From contig NZ_LOKX01000037.1 of the NCBI RefSeq assembly GCF_002211285.1, positions 62,001 through 126,000 of the forward strand: a stretch of DNA of 64,000 nt, in the 5' to 3' direction. Of this stretch, positions 7,848-15,443 are shown piece by piece (position 1 is the stretch's first letter; each line of letters starts with the position of its first letter). The notes under the pieces were generated by a model. It was given only the letters and a program-made list of their open reading frames with translations. It was not told where the DNA came from and searched no databases. This stretch comes from Rhizobium sp. R635 (GTDB taxonomy: Bacteria > Pseudomonadota > Alphaproteobacteria > Rhizobiales > Rhizobiaceae). A program made the translations under genes and the position numbers.

Positions 7848-8792
7848 ATGCTGAGATTCATCCTAAGCCGTCTGGTGATGGCGCTTCCGACGATCGTGCT
7901 CGTCTCCGTGACGGTTTTTGCACTGATCCGTTTCATTCCGGGCGATCCGGCCGCCCTGATGCTGGGCGACATGGCGCAGCCCGATCAGATCGCCGCCATG
8001 CGCATCGAGCTCGGTCTCGACCGGTCGCTGCCGCAGCAATTTCTCATCTGGACCGACAATGCCCTGCATGGCGACTTCGGAAAGTCGATCGTGAACGGGG
8101 AGGCGGTCTTGCCGCTGGTAGCGTCGCGTTTTCTTATCAGCGCCGAGATCGTCGTCATCGCCGTGCTCCTGGCGAGCCTCATTGCCGTGCCGGCGGGCGT
8201 GATCGCCGCATGGCGGCAAAATAGCCTGACGGATCTGGCGCTCGTCGGTGGTGCAACGATCCTGCTGTCGATCCCCACATTCTGGCTGGGGCTGCTGCTC
8301 CTGCTGTTTTTCGGGCTGACGCTCGGCTGGCTGCCGGTCCTCGGCTATGTGTCGATCGGAGACAATCTGGTTGGCGGCCTGCTCTATCTGGCCCTGCCTG
8401 TCATGACGCTGGTCATTCACGAAATGGGTGTGCTGATCCGCATGGCGCGCGCCTCCACGCTCGAGGTCCTGCGTCTCGATTATATCACCCACGCACGCGC
8501 CAAGGGACTGTCTGAAAGTGCCGTCCTGTGGCGTCACACCTTCAAGAACGCCTTTGGTCCGACCTGGACGATGATCGGTCTGATCCTCGGCAATCTGCTC
8601 GGCGGTATTGCCGTTATCGAGACGGTGTTCACGATCCCCGGTCTCGGCCGGCTGATGGTAGACAGCATATTCGCTCGCGACTATCCGGTCATCCAGGGCT
8701 GTCTGCTCTTCGTTTCCCTTTCCTATGTGCTGGTCAATCTCGTGGTCGATCTGCTCTATCCCCTGTTCGATCCCCGGGTGGTTGCCGAATGA
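7848..8792 (+). CDS. ABC transporter permease, dipeptide/oligopeptide type (DppB-like)
   Basis: A 314-residue inner-membrane permease with about six membrane segments. It begins MLRFILSRLVMALPTIVLVS, the classic DppB/OppB opening. FALIRFIPGDPAALMLG and the EAA loop (YITHARAKGLSESAVLWRHT) that contacts the ATPase are present. I start at 7848 with GGGGAAAC upstream; the 14 earlier in-frame codons are not supported. The preceding 178-bp gap is AT-rich and includes a small palindrome ATTACGCATAAT at 7747-7758. It overlaps the next permease gene by 4 bp (ATGA). Confidence 0.92.
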   Translation: MLRFILSRLVMALPTIVLVSVTVFALIRFIPGDPAALMLGDMAQPDQIAAMRIELGLDRSLPQQFLIWTDNALHGDFGKSIVNGEAVLPLVASRFLISAEIVVIAVLLASLIAVPAGVIAAWRQNSLTDLALVGGATILLSIPTFWLGLLLLLFFGLTLGWLPVLGYVSIGDNLVGGLLYLALPVMTLVIHEMGVLIRMARASTLEVLRLDYITHARAKGLSESAVLWRHTFKNAFGPTWTMIGLILGNLLGGIAVIETVFTIPGLGRLMVDSIFARDYPVIQGCLLFVSLSYVLVNLVVDLLYPLFDPRVVAE

Positions 8793-9607
8793 AGACGTTC
8801 ACTCTCAACGGACTGGTCGGCGGCATCCTGATCGCCATCCTTCTGATCACCGCCGCGACCGGCATCTTCTGGACGCCCTTCGATCCGATGAAGCTCTCCT
8901 TCACGGCAAGGCTCGCTGCCCCGAGCGCTGAGCATCTGCTCGGAACGGATGAGTTCGGACGCGACGTTTTGAGCCGGCTGATGGTCGGCGCCCGGGCGAG
9001 TGTCTGGATCGGCTTCCTGACCGTGTGTTTCGCCACGCTATGCGGCACGATGATCGGCCTTACCAGCGGTTACGCGCGCGGCTGGGTGGATGGCGTGATC
9101 ATGGCGATCAACAATGCGCTTCTTGCCTTTCCGGGCATGCTTCTCGCCCTTGGCCTGCTCGCGGTCTTCGGCGCCAACCAGTATGGCATCATCTTCGCGC
9201 TCGGCATTGCCTATACGCCATCGATGGCCCGTGTCGTACGCGGCACGGTTCTGTCGCTGCGTGAACGCGAATTCATCGAAGCCTCGCGCGTGATGGGCAA
9301 TGGTGAACTCTACACGATGTTCCGCCACATCCTGCCGAATTGCGTTGCGCCGATCACCGTCCTTGCGACGTCGATGTTCGGCTGGGCCATCCTGTCGGAA
9401 AGTGCTCTCTCCTTTCTCGGGCTCGGCGTGCCGCCGCCGGCGCCGACCTGGGGCAACATGCTTGCCGCCGGCCGTCCGCTGATCCAGCAGGCCGTCTGGC
9501 TCGGTCTTTTCCCCGGCCTCTGCATCGCGCTGACGCTGCTCGGCATCAATCTTCTGGGCGATGCGCTTCGCGACAAGCTCGACCCGCGCATGAGGGGCCT
9601 GAAATGA
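8789..9607 (+). CDS. ABC transporter permease, dipeptide/oligopeptide type (DppC-like)
   Basis: A 272-residue inner-membrane permease, partner of the preceding gene. Motifs of the DppC group are visible: HLLGTDEFGRDVLSRLMVGA (about residues 50-70), the EAA loop EFIEASRVMGNGELYTMFRH, and SESALSFLGLGVPPPAPTWG near the C-terminus. The start overlaps the previous stop (ATGA at 8789), which implies translational coupling, and its own stop overlaps the ATPase start in the same way. The frame is also open far upstream inside the previous gene, but that is a shadow. Confidence 0.92.
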   Translation: MKTFTLNGLVGGILIAILLITAATGIFWTPFDPMKLSFTARLAAPSAEHLLGTDEFGRDVLSRLMVGARASVWIGFLTVCFATLCGTMIGLTSGYARGWVDGVIMAINNALLAFPGMLLALGLLAVFGANQYGIIFALGIAYTPSMARVVRGTVLSLREREFIEASRVMGNGELYTMFRHILPNCVAPITVLATSMFGWAILSESALSFLGLGVPPPAPTWGNMLAAGRPLIQQAVWLGLFPGLCIALTLLGINLLGDALRDKLDPRMRGLK

Positions 9608-11232
9608 CGACGGATACTATGCTCAGCGTTCGCAACCTCTCGCTCGAAGTTGCAGGAACCGGCCACAAGGTAGTCAAGGACATCAGCTTCGACATCGCAG
9701 CCGGCGAGATCTTCGGCATCGTGGGCGAAAGCGGTTCCGGCAAGACATTGGCGACCCGCGCGCTGATCTCGCTTTTGCCGCCTGCGATCCGCGTTACCGG
9801 CGGATCGGTCGCCTACAAGGGCAGGGACGTCATGTCTATGCCGGATCGCGAGCTTCGCCGCCTGCGCGGAGCCGAGATCGGCGTGGTGTTTCAGGAGCCG
9901 ATGACCTCGCTCAACCCGTCGATGACCATCGGCAGGCAGCTGGAGGAAGGCCTGATCCTCCATACGAAGCTTGCGGCGGAGGAACGCCGCGAGCGCATTC
10001 TCGACATGCTGCGCCGCGTCGGGATCCGCGATCCGGATGGGGCGCTGACCGCCTATCCGCATGAGTTTTCCGGCGGCATGCGCCAGCGCATCATGCTTGC
10101 CTCGGTCATGCTCTTGAAGCCGGCGCTGCTGATCGCCGACGAACCCACGACCGCGCTCGATGCCGTGATCCAGCGCGACGTCATGGAACTGATGGTGGAC
10201 CTGACGCGCGCCGAGGGTACTGCGGTCCTGCTGATCAGCCACGACCTGCCGATGGTGGCGCGCTATACCAGCCGCATCGTGGTGATGGAAAAGGGCGCGA
10301 TCGTCGAGCAGGGGCGGACGGAAGATTTGCTCGATGCGCCTCGGCATCCCTATACCAGAAAGCTCCTGTCTTCCCTGCCGTTTCGGAGTACGGCGCGGGC
10401 GATCGATGCGAACAGGGCGCCGATGGTGTCGGCGCGCAATGTCGTGGTCGACTATCCCGGTCGCAAGTCGCTGCTCAAGAAGGGCAAGCCGAAGCGTGCC
10501 CTGCACGGCGTCAGCATCGATATCCACGAAGGCGAAGTTGTTGCGCTTGTCGGCGGCTCCGGTTCGGGCAAGACGACATTCGGGCGTACGATCGCGGGTC
10601 TCGTTAGGGAAAGCAGCGGTCAGATCCAGTTTCGCGGGCAGTCGCGCGATGAAGACTGGAAGAGCTTCCGGCTCGATTGCCAGATGGTCTTCCAGGATCC
10701 GTACTCCTCTCTCGATCCGCGTATGACGATCCTGTCCCTGGTCGAGGAGGCGCTGCGGCTGGCCCCCGGTCTCGACGCCGCGGCCAAGCGCAAGCGTGCG
10801 CTGGAGACGCTCGACGAAGTCGGCCTGAGCGCGGCCTATGCCGATCGCTACCCGCACGAGCTTTCCGGCGGCCAGCGGCAGCGCGTGGCGATTGCCCGGG
10901 CAGTGGCGCGGCGCCCCCGTTTTCTCATTGCCGATGAACCGGTCTCAGCGCTCGACGTCACCGTCAGGGCTCAGGTGCTCGAGCTCTTCTCCGAATTGCA
11001 GAAGCGGCACGGCTTTTCCTGCCTGTTCATCAGCCATGATCTCGGCGTCGTCGAGCAGGTCGCCGATCGTGTCGTCGTCATGCAAGACGGCAGGATCATC
11101 GAGGAAGGAGACCGCGACACGGTTTTCGATTATCCGAAGGAAGCCTATACGCGCCGGCTTCTCTCGGCCATTCCCGCCCTCGATCAGAACGACAAGGGCG
11201 GCGTCACTCTCAAATGGCGCCTGGAGACGTAA
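9604..11232 (+). CDS. ABC transporter ATP-binding protein, fused DppD-DppF type
   Basis: A 542-residue protein with two complete ATPase domains in tandem. Domain 1 (about residues 5-260) has Walker A GESGSGKT, signature FSGGMRQRI and Walker B LLIADEPTTALD. Domain 2 (about residues 275-540) has GGSGSGKTTFGR, LSGGQRQRVAIARA and FLIADEPVSALDV. Both end in the oligopeptide-family tail (HPYTRKLL; EAYTRRLL). It should power the two upstream permeases as a pseudo-heterodimer within one chain. The ATG at 9604 overlaps the previous stop. Such fusions are common in rhizobial peptide transporters. Confidence 0.93.
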   Translation: MTTDTMLSVRNLSLEVAGTGHKVVKDISFDIAAGEIFGIVGESGSGKTLATRALISLLPPAIRVTGGSVAYKGRDVMSMPDRELRRLRGAEIGVVFQEPMTSLNPSMTIGRQLEEGLILHTKLAAEERRERILDMLRRVGIRDPDGALTAYPHEFSGGMRQRIMLASVMLLKPALLIADEPTTALDAVIQRDVMELMVDLTRAEGTAVLLISHDLPMVARYTSRIVVMEKGAIVEQGRTEDLLDAPRHPYTRKLLSSLPFRSTARAIDANRAPMVSARNVVVDYPGRKSLLKKGKPKRALHGVSIDIHEGEVVALVGGSGSGKTTFGRTIAGLVRESSGQIQFRGQSRDEDWKSFRLDCQMVFQDPYSSLDPRMTILSLVEEALRLAPGLDAAAKRKRALETLDEVGLSAAYADRYPHELSGGQRQRVAIARAVARRPRFLIADEPVSALDVTVRAQVLELFSELQKRHGFSCLFISHDLGVVEQVADRVVVMQDGRIIEEGDRDTVFDYPKEAYTRRLLSAIPALDQNDKGGVTLKWRLET

Positions 11233-11233
11233 C

Positions 11234-12097
11234 GTGGAAACGCTTTCGAATTCCCACGCGATCGCCGAACGGCTGGCGGAAATCTGTAACGCCCAGCCCT
11301 TCGTGACACGATTTTCGGTTCGCAATCTGAAGACCGGCGAGACCATCGAACGCGGCGCCGATGAGGAAACTCCTTCGGCCAGCACCCGCAAGACCTCGAT
11401 CATGATGGCGGCGCTGAAGGCCGTGCATGAAGGGCGGCTCGATCTGAACGAGCCGATCACTTATGAGGTCCGCCTCGCCGAGGAAGTGGCGAGCGGCATG
11501 TTCCGTTACCTGACGCCTGGGATCGTGATCTCCTTGCGCGACGCGATCACCGGCATGATGGTGCTCAGCGACAATGTCTGCACCAAAATGGTGTTCGAGC
11601 GGCTGACGCTGGAGGAGGTCGACGGTTACTGCAAGTCGATCGGCCTTGCCGGCACCCATCACCGTTTCCTCATCCCGCCGCTCGCGCTCTCGCCTGATCA
11701 CGCGCTGAAGTCGGTAACGACGACCACGGCGCGCGACCAGACCATGCTTCTGCAGATGATCCTCGATGCGCAGACGTCGCCTGCCGTGCAGGAACGGCTC
11801 GGCACTTCGGCCGAACTCAGCGCCTATGCGTTGCAGACATTGAAGAACCAGATCCTGCGTTATGCCATCCCCTCGCGCCTGCCGTTCGGCACAGTGGTGG
11901 CGCACAAGGGCGGGACCGGCAAGCGCGGCCGCATGAACGCCGGCATCGTCTACCGCGACGGCACGCCCTTCTACATCATCTCCGCCTATACCGACGAGGT
12001 TCCGCAGGTCATGCCGGACGGTACCCCCGGTTACACAATGTCATTGGAGACGATCGGCCGGCTTTCGCGCGCCTGCTGGGACGGCTTTTTCCAATAA
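11234..12097 (+). CDS. Serine hydrolase, class A beta-lactamase-like
   Basis: A 287-residue protein with the penicillin-binding/beta-lactamase fold. The nucleophile motif is STRK (SxxK), the second motif SDN occurs in MMVLSDNVCTKMVF, and HKGGTGKRG holds the third (KTG-like) motif. I do not see a clear omega-loop Glu at the class A position, so it may be a peptidase or amidase rather than a beta-lactamase. There is no signal peptide, which puts it in the cytoplasm. It starts with GTG at 11234, one base after the ATPase stop, so it belongs to the transporter operon and probably cleaves what is imported. Confidence 0.8.
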   Translation: METLSNSHAIAERLAEICNAQPFVTRFSVRNLKTGETIERGADEETPSASTRKTSIMMAALKAVHEGRLDLNEPITYEVRLAEEVASGMFRYLTPGIVISLRDAITGMMVLSDNVCTKMVFERLTLEEVDGYCKSIGLAGTHHRFLIPPLALSPDHALKSVTTTTARDQTMLLQMILDAQTSPAVQERLGTSAELSAYALQTLKNQILRYAIPSRLPFGTVVAHKGGTGKRGRMNAGIVYRDGTPFYIISAYTDEVPQVMPDGTPGYTMSLETIGRLSRACWDGFFQ

Positions 12098-12125
12098 TGA
12101 TCAACAACAGAAAGAGGGTAGAGCA

Positions 12126-13667
12126 ATGAAAAGATTTCTTCTCGCAGGCGTCGCCCTGCTGGTGCTTGCTGGTGGCGCCGCTGCACGCGACATCACGATT
12201 GCGCAAAGTTCCGATCTGCGCAGCGCCAATCCGGGCGTCAACCGTGACGGCAATACCGATGGCGTGATCCTGCACATCGTCGAAGGGCTTGTCGGCTATA
12301 ACAACAGCGGTGAAGTGAAGCCGCTGATCGCCAAGAGCGTCGATACCTCTGCGGACGGGCTGACTTACACGTTCAGGCTTCGGACCGACGTCAAATTCCA
12401 CAACGGCAAGCCGCTCACCGCAGACGACGTGGTGTGGAATTGGACACGGTATCTGAAGCCCGAGACGAAATGGGCCTGCCTGTCGGACTTCGCCGAAGGC
12501 GGTGCGGCGCATGTGACCGGGGTGGAAGCAGTCGACGCATCGACTGTCGAAATCAAACTCGAAAAACCCTCGGCCGTTTTCCTCGGGCTGATGTCGCGTC
12601 CGGAATGCGGCTATACCGGCATGATCTCGCCTGAGTCGCTTGCGGCGGATGGCAGCTTCACCAAGCCGATCGGCACCGGCCCGTTCATGTGGGACGAATG
12701 GAAGAAGGGCGAGTATATCCACCTCAAGAAATTCGCCGATTACGTTTCGCCGGCCAATGACGGCAAACCTGACGGCATGGTCGGTTCCAAACGGCCGCTC
12801 GCCGACGGCATCAAGTTCATGATCATCCCCGATCCATCGACCGTAAAGGCCGGCCTGGAATCGGGCGTGCTCGACACGGCCGAACTCTCGCCTGATCTCA
12901 TTCCGGAGTTCAAGTCGAACCCGAATATGCAGCTCATCATCGCACGCAACAACGGCAAGAACCTGTTCTACATCCAGACACGCGACAAGGTGCTCGGCAA
13001 TCCGCATATTCGCCGCGCCATGGCGATGGCGCTCGATCTCGACGAGCTGGTGGCCGCCGCATCCAACGGAACCGGCCAAGCGAACGGGTCGATGGTGTCG
13101 CAGGATTCCGTCTATTTCGACGCGACCCAGAAGCAGCGTCCGCCTTATGATCTGGAGGCTGCGAAAAAAGAGCTTGCCGCGGCAGGTTACAAGGGCGAGC
13201 CGATCTCGATCATCGCCAACAAGCGCGGCAACGTGCCGAGCTTCCCGGCCGCTGTGATGGCCCAGGCGATGCTGCAGCAGGCCGGTCTCAACGTACAGAT
13301 CGAGGTCCTCGACTACGCTACCCAGGTCGATCGCCGCCGGTCGGGCAACTATCAGATCATCTCGCAATCGGTCGCGCCGCGTCTCGATCCGGCCCTGATG
13401 TATTCCTTCTATGTTGGCGACAAGGACAAGAACGCTTCGCTGATGTGGGATGATCCGAAGGCGATCGAGCTGATGAAGGCTGCCTATGTCGAGGCCGATC
13501 AGATGAAGCGGCAGAAGATCTTCGACGAGTTCCACGAACTGATGCTGAAGGAGATGCCCGGCATCTTCCTCTACGACATGGTCGATGTCTGGGGCGCCAC
13601 GAAAAAGCTGAAAGGCCAGCCGGTCTGGCAATCGAACGCCCGTCTCTGGGAAGTGTCGGTCGACTGA
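12126..13667 (+). CDS. ABC transporter substrate-binding protein, family 5
   Basis: A 513-residue periplasmic binding protein of the dipeptide/oligopeptide family. It begins with a clear signal peptide (MKRFLLAGVALLVLAGGAAA), then DITIAQSSDLRSANPG. The family motif TYTFRLRTDVKFHNGKPLTA, around residue 80, is conserved. The end (VDVWGATKKLKGQPVW) is standard. It delivers substrate to the permeases encoded upstream; the exact ligand is unknown, though the linked amidohydrolase suggests an amidated or peptide-like compound. The ribosome site AAAGAGGG precedes the ATG. A strong GC hairpin follows the stop. Confidence 0.93.
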   Translation: MKRFLLAGVALLVLAGGAAARDITIAQSSDLRSANPGVNRDGNTDGVILHIVEGLVGYNNSGEVKPLIAKSVDTSADGLTYTFRLRTDVKFHNGKPLTADDVVWNWTRYLKPETKWACLSDFAEGGAAHVTGVEAVDASTVEIKLEKPSAVFLGLMSRPECGYTGMISPESLAADGSFTKPIGTGPFMWDEWKKGEYIHLKKFADYVSPANDGKPDGMVGSKRPLADGIKFMIIPDPSTVKAGLESGVLDTAELSPDLIPEFKSNPNMQLIIARNNGKNLFYIQTRDKVLGNPHIRRAMAMALDLDELVAAASNGTGQANGSMVSQDSVYFDATQKQRPPYDLEAAKKELAAAGYKGEPISIIANKRGNVPSFPAAVMAQAMLQQAGLNVQIEVLDYATQVDRRRSGNYQIISQSVAPRLDPALMYSFYVGDKDKNASLMWDDPKAIELMKAAYVEADQMKRQKIFDEFHELMLKEMPGIFLYDMVDVWGATKKLKGQPVWQSNARLWEVSVD

Positions 13668-13675
13668 AGTCCTGA

Positions 13676-13704
13676 CCCGCGCCGCCGGCGGACGGCGGCG
13701 CGGG
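13676..13704 (+). terminator. Hairpin after the binding-protein gene
   Basis: A perfect 12-bp stem, CCCGCGCCGCCG and CGGCGGCGCGGG, with a 5-nt loop, 9 bp past the stop. There is no T-run, so it may act as a transcript-stabilising structure rather than a true terminator. The M20 gene follows about 90 bp later. Confidence 0.55.
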
Positions 13705-13791
13705 CAACTCAATTCCTGCGGAAAGTACGGCGCCCTGGCGGCGAACGGCTTCCTGCGCCCGAATGGCGCCGGCACAATACGAGGACGAGCG

Positions 13792-15240
13792 ATGAACCAC
13801 GATGCAGTGCAATCGATTGCCGCAACGATCGAAGCGATGAAGCCGGAATTCGCGATGCTGAGCGACGGCATCTGGGATTTCGCCGAGCTGAAGTTCGAGG
13901 AGAAACGCTCGTCGGAACTGCTGGCCAAGACGCTCGAGGACAACGGCTTCTCCCTTCGGCGCGGCATGGCGGGCATGGAGACGGCTTTCGTCGGCGACTT
14001 CGGTTCCGGCAAACCGGTCATCGCCTTTCTGGGCGAATTCGATGCGCTGGCCGCAATGAGTCAGGTCGCGGACGCTGCCGCGCACAAGGCTCTGGTCGAC
14101 GGCGCCGCCGGACATGGCTGCGGTCATAATCTGCTCGGCGTCGGATCGCTGATGGCAGCCATTGCGCTCGCCCGATACATGAAGGCCAACAATCTACAGG
14201 GGACCGTCCGCTATTATGGCTGCCCTGGTGAAGAGGGCGGCTCCGGCAAGACCTTCATGGTGCGTGCCGGTCTATTCGACGACGTCGATACGGCGCTGAC
14301 CTGGCATCCGGCGCCGTTCAATGGGGTGCGCTCGACCAACAATCTTGCGGTCATCGAATATTACTACCGTTTCAAGGGTATCGCCGCGCATGCGGCGAAC
14401 GCCGCCCATCTCGGCCGGTCGGCGCTCGATGCGGTGGAGTTGATGAATGTCGGCGTCAATTTCCTGCGTGAGCACATGCCGCAGGACTGCCGCGTGCATT
14501 ATGCGATCACCGATACAGGCGGTAAGGCGGCAAACGTCGTCCAGGCAAGCGCCGAGGTGTTGTATCTGATCCGCGCTCCGGAAATGAAGCAGGCGCTCGA
14601 CCTTGCCGAACGCGTCGAGAAAGTGGCGCGCGGCGCCGCCATGATGACGGAAACGGAGGTGGAGATCGTCTTCGACACGGCTTCGACCAATCTCTTGCCG
14701 AACATCACACTCGAAACCGCCATGCACGCAAATATGACGGCGCTCGGGCCGATCGCCTTCGACGAGGCGGATCTTGCCTTTGCCAGGTCGATCCAGCAAA
14801 CCTTTACCGACGAAGCGATCAGGAGCAGCATCCGGCTTTATCAGATCAAGGGCGATGTCTTTTCCAACGCGAAGATTGACGGATCGACACCACTGCATCT
14901 CGGCCTGCGTGAGTTCGAGGGCCATTCGCATTTCCGTGCGGGTTCAACAGACGTCGGTGACGTCAGTTGGGTGACGCCGACGGCGCAATGCTGGACGCCG
15001 GCCTGGGCGATCGGCACCAGCCCTCACACCTGGCAGGTCGTCGCCCAGGGAAAGAGCGCAGCCGCTCACAAGGCTATGGCGCATGCTGCAAAGGCGCTTG
15101 CGACAACCGGGCTCTCGCTGATGACGACACCCGAACTTCTGGCCGCGGCCAAGGCCGAATGGGCAGACAAGACCGAAGGGCAGGCGTATATCTGCCCGAT
15201 ACCCGACCATGTGATGCCCGGATCGGTTCATAGCCGGTAA
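13792..15240 (+). CDS. M20 family amidohydrolase (AbgB-like)
   Basis: A 482-residue metallohydrolase of peptidase family M20, closest by motif to the p-aminobenzoyl-glutamate hydrolase subunit B group. Visible features are FLGEFDALAA, the metal motif GHGCGHNLLG around residue 105, the catalytic acidic pair in CPGEEGGSGKTF, and the dimerisation domain (EYYYRFKGIAAHAANAAHLG). AGSTDVGDVSWVTPTAQCWT near the C-terminus is typical of AbgB-like proteins. It should hydrolyse an amide bond of an imported compound in the cytoplasm. It is the last gene of the catabolic cluster; the secretion locus begins about 200 bp later. Confidence 0.9.
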   Translation: MNHDAVQSIAATIEAMKPEFAMLSDGIWDFAELKFEEKRSSELLAKTLEDNGFSLRRGMAGMETAFVGDFGSGKPVIAFLGEFDALAAMSQVADAAAHKALVDGAAGHGCGHNLLGVGSLMAAIALARYMKANNLQGTVRYYGCPGEEGGSGKTFMVRAGLFDDVDTALTWHPAPFNGVRSTNNLAVIEYYYRFKGIAAHAANAAHLGRSALDAVELMNVGVNFLREHMPQDCRVHYAITDTGGKAANVVQASAEVLYLIRAPEMKQALDLAERVEKVARGAAMMTETEVEIVFDTASTNLLPNITLETAMHANMTALGPIAFDEADLAFARSIQQTFTDEAIRSSIRLYQIKGDVFSNAKIDGSTPLHLGLREFEGHSHFRAGSTDVGDVSWVTPTAQCWTPAWAIGTSPHTWQVVAQGKSAAAHKAMAHAAKALATTGLSLMTTPELLAAAKAEWADKTEGQAYICPIPDHVMPGSVHSR

Positions 15241-15400
15241 TGCGGTGAAACGATTGCGCTTGAGTGCCGCCAAGCTGTTTCCGTTGCCGAGGCGAGTCGA
15301 TGGCAAAACAGGCGAGCTCGTTCGTGTAAACATCGATGAAGGCTGGCGACCGGCGCCCCCGCTTGTCATATAACTGAAAAACTTCTGACCTAACGAGGCT

Positions 15401-15417
15401 TTCAGCTTTTCGCTGAA
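15401..15417. promoter_or_regulatory. Short inverted repeat upstream of the T3SS
   Basis: TTCAGC-TTTTC-GCTGAA is a perfect 6-bp dyad 27 bp before the ATG of the first large T3SS gene. Its left half (TCAGCTTTTCG) resembles part of the tts box bound by TtsI in other rhizobia, but the remainder of that consensus is missing and no ttsI gene is in view. It may be an operator or a leader hairpin. Confidence 0.3.
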
Positions 15418-15443
15418 TGCAGCCATCGATTGGGAGTAACGAG

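Noticed and set aside
12009..14021. Long minus-strand open frame of 670 codons
   Set aside because: It lies opposite the binding-protein and M20 genes, which have clear domains. It is Arg/His-rich with no domain, as expected for the antisense frame of GC-rich coding DNA.
15386..15420. A tts box upstream of the first T3SS gene
   Set aside because: Only about 11 bases (TCAGCTTTTCG) fit the consensus; the rest does not, and no ttsI is present. Kept only as an inverted repeat.
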